In this document: one piece after another, positions 33,840 to 42,426 of the stretch
Layout of the letters: each line of letters begins with the position of its first letter
Position numbering within the stretch: position 1 is the first letter of the stretch
NCBI RefSeq assembly: GCF_003626695.1
Contig: NZ_RBAH01000015.1
Location: 1 to 64,000, forward strand
DNA length: 64,000 nucleotides
Direction: 5' to 3'
Source: Paenibacillus ginsengarvi
GTDB taxonomy: Bacteria; Bacillota; Bacilli; Paenibacillales; NBRC-103111
Notes under the pieces: generated by a model
Told to the model about the DNA's origin: nothing
Seen by the model: only the letters and a program-made list of their open reading frames with translations
The model's database searches: none
Made by a program: the position numbers and the translations under genes

Positions 33840-35180
33840 ATGAATAAAGTGCTGGAGCAAATCGTTCATACGACATTAAAGCCGGGGCAGAAGCCGGAGC
33901 TGCTCGCGCCCGGCGGCAATCTAGAGAAGCTGAAATTCGCGATCCATTACGGCGCGGATGCGGTTTATATAGGCGGGCAGAAGTACGGGCTTCGCTCGAA
34001 CGCCGACAATTTCACGTTCGAGGAAATGCGCGAGGCGGTCGAATTCGCGAACCAGTACGGGGCCAAAGTGTTCGTGGCCGCCAACATTTACGCGCACAAC
34101 GAAGATATTGCGGGCATTGAGGATTACTTGCGCAATTTGCAGGAAGCGGGCATTGCCGCCATCATCGTTGCCGATCCGGCGATTATCGAGACGTGCAAAC
34201 GGGCGGCGCCGAAACTGGAGATCCATCTAAGCACCCAGCAGTCGACCGTCAACTGGCAGGCGGTGCAATTTTGGAAGGAAGAAGGCATTCACCGCATCGT
34301 CCTAGGCCGGGAGGCGACGATGGAGGAAATAACCGAGATCAAGCGTTATGTGGATATCGAGATCGAGACGTTCATCCATGGAGCGATGTGCAGCTCTTAC
34401 TCCGGACGGTGCGTACTGTCGAACCATTTTACCGACCGGGATTCGAACCGCGGGGGCTGCTGCCAATCGTGCCGGTGGAAATACGATCTGTTCGAAGAAA
34501 GCGGCGCGGAGATCGAACAGATCGTCAGCGAGGAGGAAGCTTTGGCGGATCAGGCCGTCAAGCGCTACAAGGAAGGCATGACCGGAACGCCGCTGTTCCC
34601 GGGAGAAGACCCGTTCATGATGAGCGCCAAAGACTTGTGCATGATCGAACACGTGCCGGAGATGATGATGTCCGGGGTGGAGAGTTTCAAGATCGAAGGG
34701 CGAATGAAGAGCATCCACTACGTGGCAACCGTCGTTAATGCGTATCGCCAGGCGATTGACGCCTTCTACGCCGACCCGGAAGGCTACGAGCTGAAGGAAC
34801 AATGGCTGCACGAAATTTATAAAGCGGCGAATCGTCCGCTCAATACCGGATTTTTTCTGGACGTACCGGACCATGAGGATCATATATTCGGCCCGGAGGA
34901 GAAACGGATCGATTACGATTTTGCCGGTTTGGTCGTTGCGTATGACGAATCGACGCGGATGGCGACCGTGCAGCAGCGCAATCATTTCAAGCCCGGCCAA
35001 GAGGTCGAATTTTTCGGCCCCGGCGGCACCTTTTTCAAGCAGCAGGTCGGCCAGCTGACCGACGAGGAGGGGCAGACGCTGGACGCCGCCCGCCACCCGC
35101 TGCAGCTTGTGAAGTTTCAGGTCGAACAGCCGGTCAAGGCGATGGATATGATGCGCAAGCAGGTCGGCCGGAAGAAGTGA
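33840..35180 (+). CDS. trhP2: U32 peptidase-family tRNA hydroxylation protein, YrrO-like
   Basis: A 446-residue U32 protein with the full signature ETFIHGAMCSSYSGRCVLS plus the downstream cysteines of GGCCQSCRWKYD, which bind a metal or Fe-S cluster. N-terminal region: ELLAPGGNLEKLKFAIHYGA and the conserved GLRSNADNFTFEEM. A C-terminal barrel-like domain follows from about residue 350. It is the likely catalytic member of the TrhP1/P2 pair for tRNA U34 hydroxylation. The gene starts at ATG 33840 after GGTTAAGG, with 75 bases from the previous stop. A terminator follows. Confidence 0.93.
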   Translation: MNKVLEQIVHTTLKPGQKPELLAPGGNLEKLKFAIHYGADAVYIGGQKYGLRSNADNFTFEEMREAVEFANQYGAKVFVAANIYAHNEDIAGIEDYLRNLQEAGIAAIIVADPAIIETCKRAAPKLEIHLSTQQSTVNWQAVQFWKEEGIHRIVLGREATMEEITEIKRYVDIEIETFIHGAMCSSYSGRCVLSNHFTDRDSNRGGCCQSCRWKYDLFEESGAEIEQIVSEEEALADQAVKRYKEGMTGTPLFPGEDPFMMSAKDLCMIEHVPEMMMSGVESFKIEGRMKSIHYVATVVNAYRQAIDAFYADPEGYELKEQWLHEIYKAANRPLNTGFFLDVPDHEDHIFGPEEKRIDYDFAGLVVAYDESTRMATVQQRNHFKPGQEVEFFGPGGTFFKQQVGQLTDEEGQTLDAARHPLQLVKFQVEQPVKAMDMMRKQVGRKK

Positions 35181-35202
35181 CAAGATCTTAAGTCGTTGTG
35201 TT

Positions 35203-35236
35203 GCTGCTTGAAGCGGCAAACAGCGGCTTTTTTTTG
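35203..35236 (+). terminator. Rho-independent terminator after trhP2
   Basis: GCTGCT and AGCGGC pair with one wobble, with a 13-base loop and eight T after it. Confidence 0.65.
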
Positions 35237-35354
35237 TACCACGCTGATATTTGGAGCGAGCTCGAGCGGTTCGATGCCGGCTGTTTGCGCCCTCGCCGCT
35301 TTGTCGATACTGATACTTGATACGCACAAAGACGAGGCAAAAGGGATGGTCTGG

Positions 35355-37160
35355 ATGAGGCAGCGCAGAATATGGTTCAGCTTGCTTGTTATCACGCTGT
35401 TGCTAGGCATATGGCTAGGCCGCCTGGCCTGGATTCAGGTGATCGACACCGGCAGCTTCTCGCGAAGGGACATCGATCTGACCCGAAACTCGGTGGCGCA
35501 GCGGGAGGTGGGCATCGAGCTGGACAGCGGGCGTGGCGGGTTCGTGGACCGATTAGGCAAGCCGCTGACCGGGGAAACGGTCAAGGCGCTTGTCGTCTTC
35601 CCGCTTTCGCGCAGCGAAACGCAGTATGCGGGCGCGCTTGCCGAGGCAGGGGCTATTTTGCAGGCGGATGGGAAGGTGTGGAACGACTTCGTAAGCAGCG
35701 CGGTCAGTCCGGCGATGTGGACGGATGCCGCCAGCGGTTTGCCGGTCGCTCTCACGGACAAGCAGGTAAGGATCCTAACCGGGCTGGATATTCCCGGCAT
35801 CGTCGTTATGGATACGGTGCGAAGATATCCCGGGGATGGGGCGGCCAGGCATGTTATCGGATACATTGGGCAAAATCCGCAGCGGATCGAATCCGAGTTC
35901 GCCAGGCAGCTGCTTAGCGGAAGTTTGACGATGACGAGCCGGATCGGCGCGTCAGGGCTGGAGAAGACGATGGAGACCTATTTGCAGAGCGTGGGCAAAA
36001 CGTCGGTCAGCTTGTTTACGGACGGGGCTCACAGACCGCTCGCCGGGCTGAACGTTCGCTTGATTCAGCCGAACAACCCGTATTATCCGCTTCAGGTGAA
36101 TACGACGCTGGACCTCGATTTGCAGAAGCAGGCGGAGCGGCTGCTGGACAAGGCCGGGATCGCTTCCGGGGCGGCTGTCATTCTGGATGCGAACAACGCC
36201 GATGTGCTGGCGATGGCCAGCCGGCCGGATTTTGATCCGTACCGGGTGACGCCGCAGGACGGCAACTGGGGCAACAAGGCGCTCAAGGCGATAACGCCGG
36301 GGTCGGTATTCAAAACCGTTGTGGCGGCCGCCGCGCTGGAGGAAGGCGTCGTACAGCCGGGGGAAACGTTCGAGTGTAACGGCGAGCTGGGCAAATACGG
36401 CTTTACGTGCTGGCTGCATGGCGGTCACGGAACGATTACGTTCGAAGAGGGATTTGCGAAGTCGTGCAACATCGTCTTCGCCAGAGTGATGCAGCGGCTA
36501 AGCGGCAGCAAATTGCAGGAGGTGGCCGATCGGCTCGGTCTGGATAGGCAGGTAGGCTGGTCCGCCGGAAACAATGACGGCAAGTCATGGAGCCAGTTTG
36601 ACGGGGAAGAGCGCGGCCAGATTTTCGCCGGACGTACGCCCAGCGAGGACGAAGGCGTTCGCGTCCAAACGGCGATCGGCCAGCGCGACGTGCTCGTATC
36701 GCCGCTCCAGGCGGCCAATCTGGTCGTAACGCTGCTGCATGGCGGAGAAGTGCGCAGCCCCCGCATCGTTACGGATGTGCGCTATCGCACCGGGGCCGTC
36801 GTCAAGTCGTTTCCGGAGCGGGTGCTTGTTTCCGGCAAGGCGGGTATTCCGGCCAAAACAGCCGGAACGATTCTGGACTTCATGCAGGAGGTTGTCTCTG
36901 AGGGAACGGGACAATCGCTGCAAAACGCCAAATGGCATCTCGCCGGCAAGTCCGGCACGGCGCAAACGGCATGCGGAGGGCGGCCCTGCGTACATAGCTG
37001 GTTTGTCGGCTACGGGCCCGCAGAAAAGCCGAAGTACGCCGTCGCCGTTGTGGCCGAAAACGAGCCGGAGAACACGGCGAGCCGGGCGATCGCCGCTTTT
37101 CGGGACATCATGGACATGCTGGCTGAGCGAGAGAATAAGCTTTTGCCGAGGGACAAATGA
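35355..37160 (+). CDS. pbpI: Penicillin-binding protein 2-type transpeptidase, PbpI-like
   Basis: A 601-residue class B penicillin-binding protein. It has an N-terminal anchor (about residues 8-26, WFSLLVITLLLGIWLGRLA), a dimerisation domain, and the transpeptidase domain with SxxK (TPGSVFKTV), SxN (KSCNIVF) and KSG (AGKSGTAQT). In Bacillus PbpI (YrrR) follows the yrrO-udk-greA region and is made around sporulation. Here udk and greA are absent and the gene follows trhP2 directly. ATG 35355 (MRQRRIWFS) follows AAAGGGA. Upstream in-frame codons from 35196 would read over the terminator and are rejected. Confidence 0.92.
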   Translation: MRQRRIWFSLLVITLLLGIWLGRLAWIQVIDTGSFSRRDIDLTRNSVAQREVGIELDSGRGGFVDRLGKPLTGETVKALVVFPLSRSETQYAGALAEAGAILQADGKVWNDFVSSAVSPAMWTDAASGLPVALTDKQVRILTGLDIPGIVVMDTVRRYPGDGAARHVIGYIGQNPQRIESEFARQLLSGSLTMTSRIGASGLEKTMETYLQSVGKTSVSLFTDGAHRPLAGLNVRLIQPNNPYYPLQVNTTLDLDLQKQAERLLDKAGIASGAAVILDANNADVLAMASRPDFDPYRVTPQDGNWGNKALKAITPGSVFKTVVAAAALEEGVVQPGETFECNGELGKYGFTCWLHGGHGTITFEEGFAKSCNIVFARVMQRLSGSKLQEVADRLGLDRQVGWSAGNNDGKSWSQFDGEERGQIFAGRTPSEDEGVRVQTAIGQRDVLVSPLQAANLVVTLLHGGEVRSPRIVTDVRYRTGAVVKSFPERVLVSGKAGIPAKTAGTILDFMQEVVSEGTGQSLQNAKWHLAGKSGTAQTACGGRPCVHSWFVGYGPAEKPKYAVAVVAENEPENTASRAIAAFRDIMDMLAERENKLLPRDK

Positions 37161-37337
37161 ACAGGAAGATGTCCTTCCCCGGGCATACGATATAGCGTTA
37201 TCCGCTAATGGTACTGCCGCAAAAGCTTAGGATGACGCGGTAACAATCGGCCCTGGGAATTGAATCCTCCGGCGAAGCTTCGGCCGCTGTTCACGCGGCG
37301 CAGGCTGTTCCGGAAGTTCGAGGAGGTAAGTGAAGTT

Positions 37338-38138
37338 ATGGAACAAGATTTGCAAGAGGAGGGAAAGGAAGCGAATATTGCGTCGGCCGAACAGGCAGCG
37401 GAACTAAGTGAGATCCCTCAGCCTGCCGCAGCGGATGCCTCCGCTCCGCCGGCGTCCGAGCAAGAGGAGAAGGCGACCATTTCTCGTCAGGTGGCCAGCA
37501 AGTGGGTGAAAACCTCCGTCCTGCAGCAGGACGGAAGAGTGGCGCGATACATTCCGGAAACGCATCTTTTCTCTCCCGCGCATTTGGGCTCCATGCTGTC
37601 CAGATATGGGAGAGTCGTGATGAAGCCGGTCGTGGGCACAGGCGGCAGCGGCGTCGTGATGATCATTAAATCGGGCTCGTCCTATACCGTGCGCCATCGG
37701 CGGAAAATACGGCGGTTTGGAAGCTTCTCCGCGATGCAGGCTTTCGTAAACGGCATACGGCGCAGGCGCTCGTATCTCGTGCAGCGCGGGATATCGCTGG
37801 CAACGATCGGCGGTCGCCCGATCGATTACCGGGTGAAGATGGTGAAGGAGCACGGGGGCTGGGTGACGCGGGCGATGGTAGGGCGGCTGGCCAATCCAGG
37901 CATGTTCGTCACGAATTTGTGTCGCGGCGGGACGATGCTCTCCTCTACTCAAGGAATTAGCAGATCGCTTTCGAGCAAGCTCGTTCGCCGCAAAAAAGCA
38001 GAAATGCGCGACGTTACGCGCACCTGCATCCAACTTCTCGAAAGACATTTTCCGGGTGTCGGCCAGCTCGGTTTCGATTACGGGTTCGACCGTTCCGGAA
38101 GAATGTGGATTTTCGAAGTGAACACGAGACCGCACTAA
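37338..38138 (+). CDS. YheC/YheD-type ATP-grasp protein, plus-strand copy
   Basis: A 266-residue protein. An acidic, Ala/Glu-rich disordered leader (to about residue 50, EEGKEANIASAEQAAELSEI) precedes an ATP-grasp fold of the spore-coat associated YheC/YheD family. It shows VMKPVVGTGGSGVVMI and HFPGVGQLGFDYGFDRSGRMW, ending EVNTRPH. YheC/D proteins in Bacillus are mother-cell-expressed coat-associated enzymes. ATP-grasp members ligate amino acids to carboxylates. ATG 37338 follows AGGAGG by 11 bases, and the frame is open further upstream. It converges with a second copy, and a strong terminator lies between them. Confidence 0.85.
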   Translation: MEQDLQEEGKEANIASAEQAAELSEIPQPAAADASAPPASEQEEKATISRQVASKWVKTSVLQQDGRVARYIPETHLFSPAHLGSMLSRYGRVVMKPVVGTGGSGVVMIIKSGSSYTVRHRRKIRRFGSFSAMQAFVNGIRRRRSYLVQRGISLATIGGRPIDYRVKMVKEHGGWVTRAMVGRLANPGMFVTNLCRGGTMLSSTQGISRSLSSKLVRRKKAEMRDVTRTCIQLLERHFPGVGQLGFDYGFDRSGRMWIFEVNTRPH

Positions 38139-38175
38139 TAGTCGATCTTGCAATATGTACTCGCGAAAAGCGAGG

Positions 38176-38224
38176 AAGGATGCCGCTTACTGCGTTTGGT
38201 GCAGAGGCGGCATCCTTTTTTTTT
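38176..38224 (+). terminator. Strong rho-independent terminator between the convergent ATP-grasp genes
   Basis: AAGGATGCCGC and GCGGCATCCTT form an 11-bp perfect stem followed by nine T. Confidence 0.9.
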
Positions 38225-38300
38225 GGGAGCGGCGCACGGGCTTGTCCTCCCGGCTATTCCCGCATGACCAGCGCCGAGCGGATGGGCGGTCATGCGGGCT

Positions 38301-39356
38301 CTATTTCGGATTCACCGCCAAATAGCGGGCAAATTGGTAATGCAGCCGGAAGCAGCGTTTAGCCGCCTCGTCGCCGTACACTTTGCGGATGACCGATTTT
38401 CCGGGTTTAATATTCGCTTCGAGCAGCCACAGCGCCCCGGAGCGGTCGACCGCAAAATCGAGTCCGAATTCGGCAAAGCGTTTGCCGTAGTCGGCCTCCA
38501 GATGGGCCGGAATATGGCCGGACAAAAATTCGATTTTGTCCAGTAGTTCCGAGGTTTTATCCGGGTCGAACAGCTTCTCGAGGTATGCTTTCGTTTCGTA
38601 GGCGCGGCCGCCGCCGGAGATGTTGGAGGTGATGCTGTTCCGGGCGCCTTCTCTGACGGCTGTTCCCGTAATGACCCATTGTCCCGAACCGTCTTTCTGG
38701 ACAAGCGAACGGATATCGTACACTCGTCCTTCCGGGTTGCGGATATCGATCCAGCGCTGGAGCAAATACTTGCCTCCGCCTGCAGCCAAACGCAAGGCGC
38801 TGCGAACGGTCGGCTCGCTCCCGGAAACGACCGATCGGCCGTTTCTCACAAGCGCCCACCCCGTGCCTGCGCGGGTCAGCTTCATGATGCCCTTGCCGCC
38901 CTTGCCGTTGATCGGCTTGATCATAATCGTGCCGTGCTCTTTTGCGAATGCAATCGCATCGCCGGTCGACCGCATCGGTATCGTCGGCAGCAGATGGGGC
39001 TTAAGCGCCTCCGAGGCGAGCAGATGCTGCTGGATCGTCCATTTGTTGCCGGAGGCAAAACCGGTGAAGCGGATCGGCGTCGCCTGTTTCACCCGGATCG
39101 ACCGCTGTACCGTCTCGGGCTTCGTATAATAGCCGATATCGATGGCCGCGACCGGGTATTCGCGGGACGTCTTTACCCAGCCGCGGCCCGGTGTGTACAT
39201 ATACCCGTCGATACGTTTGCCGAGCAGCCGGACGCCTTGCGGGACAAACAACAGAACGCCGGAAAAGCCGGCGGAAACAGCTGCTTGCGCATGCGGATGG
39301 AACCGTCTCGGGTTGCCGATATGGTTGGTCATGATCCCAAGCAGGTTGGTTGTCAT
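38301..39356 (-). CDS. YheC/YheD-type ATP-grasp protein, minus-strand copy
   Basis: A 351-residue longer member of the YheC/YheD family, with the full N-terminal domain (LGIMTNHIGNPRRFHPHAQA ... RGWVKTSREYPVAAIDIGYY). The ATP-grasp core is IMIKPINGKGGKGIMKLT, with AEFGLDFAVDRSGALWLLE and EANIKPGKS as the family end. Start ATG 39356 has AGGTGAT upstream. The first 15 codons of the longer frame are not supported. It is convergent with, and paralogous to, the gene at 37338. YheC/YheD often come in pairs but usually in the same direction. Confidence 0.88.
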   Translation of the reverse strand: MTTNLLGIMTNHIGNPRRFHPHAQAAVSAGFSGVLLFVPQGVRLLGKRIDGYMYTPGRGWVKTSREYPVAAIDIGYYTKPETVQRSIRVKQATPIRFTGFASGNKWTIQQHLLASEALKPHLLPTIPMRSTGDAIAFAKEHGTIMIKPINGKGGKGIMKLTRAGTGWALVRNGRSVVSGSEPTVRSALRLAAGGGKYLLQRWIDIRNPEGRVYDIRSLVQKDGSGQWVITGTAVREGARNSITSNISGGGRAYETKAYLEKLFDPDKTSELLDKIEFLSGHIPAHLEADYGKRFAEFGLDFAVDRSGALWLLEANIKPGKSVIRKVYGDEAAKRCFRLHYQFARYLAVNPK

Positions 39357-39530
39357 TGTCGCATCACCTGATGTATCGATGTTTTTCCATATCCTAAGCA
39401 TATGCCGCTAAGCCCGCTTGGTGCGGAGGTGCCGGCGGAAACGGGCGATAGGCTGTTTAAGTCGTGCCAGGGAAGTAAACACTGAACAAATGTAAGACCA
39501 ACAAAAATCGATCAACTAGGAGGAAACAGC

Positions 39531-40088
39531 ATGAATGGAAAACATACCGGTTTGATCTCGCTCGGTGTGCTTTTGCTTGCAGCAACCGGATGCCAGTCGC
39601 AATCGGTATCTGGGCAAGCGGCGGCCGAGCCTGCGAAAGCGGTCATCCAGTCGTCGATCGTAAATGGCACAGGTCAAACGATCGGTAAAGCGACGCTTAT
39701 GGAGCAGCCGGGCGGCGTACGCATCCAGATGGAAGTGAAGGGCATCTCGCCGGGCGTGCACGGCTTCCATATTCACGAGGTCGGAAAATGCGAAGGACCG
39801 GACTTCACCTCCGCGGGAGCGCATTTTAATCCGCTGGACAAAAAGCACGGCCTCCTCAGCATGGCCGGTCCGCACGCAGGCGATATGCCGAACCTGGTAG
39901 CTGCGGCGGACGGAAGCGCGAACGCCGACTGGCTCTTAAGCGGGGTTACGCTTGCGCCGGGCAAACCGAATTCGCTCCTGAAGGAAGGCGGTACATCGCT
40001 TATGATTCACGAGAAAGCCGACGACGGAATGACCGATCCTTCGGGCAATTCGGGCGCCCGCATCGCTTGCGGCGTCATTCGCCGGTAA
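39531..40088 (+). CDS. sodC: Cu/Zn superoxide dismutase lipoprotein
   Basis: A 185-residue exported enzyme. Lipoprotein signal LISLGVLLLAATGCQ places the lipidated cysteine at about residue 21. All Cu/Zn ligands are present: HFHIHEVGKC (two histidines), AGAHFNP, PHAGDMPN (His and Asp) and the final MIHEKADD, plus the disulfide pair KCEGPDF and IACGVI. It detoxifies superoxide outside the membrane. In Bacillus subtilis YojM one copper ligand is lost, but here none is. ATG 39531 is well placed after CTAGGAGG. Confidence 0.93.
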   Translation: MNGKHTGLISLGVLLLAATGCQSQSVSGQAAAEPAKAVIQSSIVNGTGQTIGKATLMEQPGGVRIQMEVKGISPGVHGFHIHEVGKCEGPDFTSAGAHFNPLDKKHGLLSMAGPHAGDMPNLVAAADGSANADWLLSGVTLAPGKPNSLLKEGGTSLMIHEKADDGMTDPSGNSGARIACGVIRR

Positions 40089-40112
40089 TCGCATCAGCTT
40101 GCATCAGCACAT

Positions 40113-40160
40113 AAGCCGCTATCCCTGGAAAACTCGGATGGCGGCTATTGATTTGTTTGA
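40113..40160 (+). terminator. Hairpin after sodC
   Basis: AGCCGCTATCC and GGATGGCGGCT pair across a 9-base loop, with only a loose T-tract (TTGATTTGTTT). It is a weak terminator. Confidence 0.55.
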
Positions 40161-40235
40161 AGTGAAATTCCCAATCGCCCGTCGGTTATGGTACTTTATA
40201 CGTATATGAAATTTGGAGTCGGGGGTGCGTGCGGA

Positions 40236-41204
40236 ATGACTGTACTGGGCGGAGTGGATATCGGCGGCACAAAATGCGCCGTTACGCTGGGCGTGTCGGA
40301 AGAAGGAACGGCTCGGATCGCGGCAAAGAAGTTATTTCCGACACCGGGTACGCCGGAGGAGGCGATGCGTCTCATTCGCGAAATGTTGGGGGAACTGCTT
40401 GCGGAGCAAAACGGCTGGAGCCTGGAGGCGATCGGCATCAGCTGCGGCGGCCCGCTGGACAGCAGATCGGGGCTCGTCCTGTCGCCGCCGAACCTGCCGC
40501 TCTGGGACCGGATTGATTGCGTGTCTCCGCTTCGCGAGTCGTTCGGCGTTCCGGTGGCGCTGCAAAACGACGCGAACGCTTGCGCTCTGGCGGAATGGAA
40601 ATGGGGAGCGGGCAAAGGGACGAGGAACATGGTGTTTCTGACGTTCGGCACCGGTATGGGGGCAGGTCTCATCCTGGACGGCAAGCTATACTCGGGGACG
40701 AACGATATGGCCGGGGAAGTCGGTCATATGCGTTTGAGCGAGGACGGTCCGGTCGGCTATGGCAAAGCCGGCTCGTTCGAAGGATTTTGCAGCGGCGGCG
40801 GTATCGCCCGGCTGGCGAGAGTAAGAGCGGAGGAAGCGATCGGAAGCGGCTCCCCGCCATCCTTCTGCCGGTCGCCGGAGCTGCTGGAGACGATTACGGC
40901 GAAAACGGTTGGAGAGGCGGCGGAGCAGGGGGACCCGCTCGCGCTGGACATATACGCTGCGGTCGGCCGGATGCTCGGCCGAGGACTGGCGATGCTCGTC
41001 GACGTGCTTAATCCGGAGCTGATCGTTATAGGCAGCATTTACGGCAGGCAGCGTTCCTTGCTCGAGCCAGCGGCTCTTGAGGAACTGCGGCAGGAGTCGC
41101 TTGCGCTGCCTGCGAGCGTATGCCGGATCGTGCCGGCCGGACTCGGCGAGCAGGTAGGCGACTTCGCGGGCTTATCCGTCGCTATGAACGCTTTGCAGCG
41201 ATAA
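40236..41204 (+). CDS. ROK family sugar kinase
   Basis: A 322-residue ROK kinase without a DNA-binding domain. It starts LGGVDIGGTKCAVTLGV (phosphate loop), with LQNDANACALAEW as the catalytic Asp region and TFGTGMGAGLILDG. The adenosine motif is LIVIGSIYGRQ. Expected cysteines of the zinc motif CxCGxxGC are absent. The corresponding loop GYGKAGSFEGFCSGGG keeps one Cys and several Gly. It stands upstream of the LacI gene and the nagA/nagB operon, so GlcNAc, ManNAc or another amino sugar is a reasonable substrate, but unproven. ATG 40236 is eight bases after GGGGGTG. The last codons GLSVAMNALQR are typical. Confidence 0.85.
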   Translation: MTVLGGVDIGGTKCAVTLGVSEEGTARIAAKKLFPTPGTPEEAMRLIREMLGELLAEQNGWSLEAIGISCGGPLDSRSGLVLSPPNLPLWDRIDCVSPLRESFGVPVALQNDANACALAEWKWGAGKGTRNMVFLTFGTGMGAGLILDGKLYSGTNDMAGEVGHMRLSEDGPVGYGKAGSFEGFCSGGGIARLARVRAEEAIGSGSPPSFCRSPELLETITAKTVGEAAEQGDPLALDIYAAVGRMLGRGLAMLVDVLNPELIVIGSIYGRQRSLLEPAALEELRQESLALPASVCRIVPAGLGEQVGDFAGLSVAMNALQR

Positions 41205-41278
41205 GGCGGCTGTTGCGCCTTCCGATGCAAGCCGCTGCGGGCAAGCTTGACGGAGAACGATAAAACCGTTTTAATTAT

Positions 41279-41292
41279 AGTAAACGATTGCC
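41279..41292. promoter_or_regulatory. LacI-type operator upstream of lacI gene
   Basis: AGTAAACGATTGCC matches the perfect palindrome at 43244-43257 in 11 of 14 positions with CG at the centre. Together with the palindrome-like TAAAACCGTTTTA at 41261-41273 it covers the region directly upstream of the LacI start, suggesting autoregulation. Confidence 0.55.
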
Positions 41293-41307
41293 GGGAGAAC
41301 GTATACA

Positions 41308-42339
41308 ATGAAAAAATCGTTAACGATACATGACATTGCGAAGCTGGCGGACGTTTCGTCGGCGACAGTATCGCGGGTGCTCAGCAACAGCAGCTATCCG
41401 GTCAGCCCGGAGCTCCGCCAGAAAATTTTGCGCATCGCCAAAGAATACAATTATGTGCCGAATATGCTCGGCAAACAGCTCAAGACGAAGACGAGCATGA
41501 CGATCGGGGTCATTATCCCGACAATTACGAACTTGTTCTATTCTTCCATCATACTCGGCGTCGAAGAGATTGCCCGCAAAAACAATTATCAGGTGCTTCT
41601 CTGCAATTCCTTTCAGGATCCCGCGCTGGAAGATAAATACATTCAGGCGATGTTCGAGAAGCAGGTGCGAGGTCTCGTTATCTCCTCCATCTCGAGCGAT
41701 AAGCGACAGCTGAAACATTTTATCGATATGGGCCTGAACGTGGTGGCGGTCGACCAGAAGATGGGCATGGACGATGTCAGCGAGATCGACTTCGACTATT
41801 ACAAGGGCGGCCATCAAGCGACCAGACACATGATCGGGAAAGGGCACCACCGCATCGCATACGTGACGGCGCCGCTGGACCGGCCGAGCCGGATCAGTAT
41901 CCACGAAGGCTATCTCGCCGCCATGAAGGAGGCGGGGCTCGAGCCGCTCGTGCAGGAGGGCGGCATTGAATCGTACAGCGGCACGTACGAGTTCGAGAAC
42001 GGTAAGCTGCTGACCCGCAAGCTGCTCGGCCGAGAGGGGGAGCGGCCGACGGCGATATTCGCCTGTAACGACATGACCGCGTTCGGCGTCATTAACGAAT
42101 TGTCGGCAGAGGGGCTGAAAGTGCCGGACGATATGTCGGTGATGGGCTTCGACGGCATCGACTTCGGAGCGATGATGAACCCGCCGCTAACGTCGGTGCT
42201 CCAGCCGACCTACGAGATGGGCAGGCTGGCGTGTAATATGCTGCTGGACATGCTGATCGATTCCAAAAAGGCGGAGACGGGCATCATGCTTCAGCCCAAG
42301 CTCGTGGAGCGCGAATCGGTCGCCGATCTGCGAGGCTGA
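41308..42339 (+). CDS. LacI family regulator
   Basis: A 343-residue LacI-type repressor: helix-turn-helix TIHDIAKLADVSSATVSRVL at residues 5-24, hinge region to about 60, and a periplasmic-binding-protein-like effector domain (GVIIPTITNLFYSSIILGVE, SVMGFDGIDFGAMMNPPLTSV). ATG 41308 follows GGGAGA. The nearby operators (41279, 43244, 43303) are of the LacI class and share a sequence, so this gene probably represses itself and the nagA operon. Effector is likely a phosphorylated amino sugar, by analogy only. Confidence 0.9.
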   Translation: MKKSLTIHDIAKLADVSSATVSRVLSNSSYPVSPELRQKILRIAKEYNYVPNMLGKQLKTKTSMTIGVIIPTITNLFYSSIILGVEEIARKNNYQVLLCNSFQDPALEDKYIQAMFEKQVRGLVISSISSDKRQLKHFIDMGLNVVAVDQKMGMDDVSEIDFDYYKGGHQATRHMIGKGHHRIAYVTAPLDRPSRISIHEGYLAAMKEAGLEPLVQEGGIESYSGTYEFENGKLLTRKLLGREGERPTAIFACNDMTAFGVINELSAEGLKVPDDMSVMGFDGIDFGAMMNPPLTSVLQPTYEMGRLACNMLLDMLIDSKKAETGIMLQPKLVERESVADLRG

Positions 42340-42370
42340 GTGCACCGCCGCAAGCTGCTGCAAAATGCAA

Positions 42371-42403
42371 AGCGGTCCCGCCTATGGGCCGGGACCGTTT
42401 TTT
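42371..42403. terminator. Shared terminator between lacI and rpiA
   Basis: CGGTCCCG and CGGGACCG form a perfect 8-bp stem with nine bases between arms, followed by six T on the plus strand and TTGCATTTTG on the minus strand. Confidence 0.75.
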
Positions 42404-42426
42404 CGTACAACTACTCGCGGAACGTT

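Noticed and set aside
34302..35327. Reverse-strand open frame of 341 codons in the second U32 gene
   Set aside because: The plus-strand protein carries the full U32 signature. The reverse frame even runs through the terminator and is not a gene.
41261..41273. Catabolite-response (cre) site upstream of lacI
   Set aside because: TAAAACCGTTTTA is symmetric around a single C, not around the central CG of cre, and departs from the WTGNAANCGNWNNCW pattern. I keep it only as a possible accessory LacI element.
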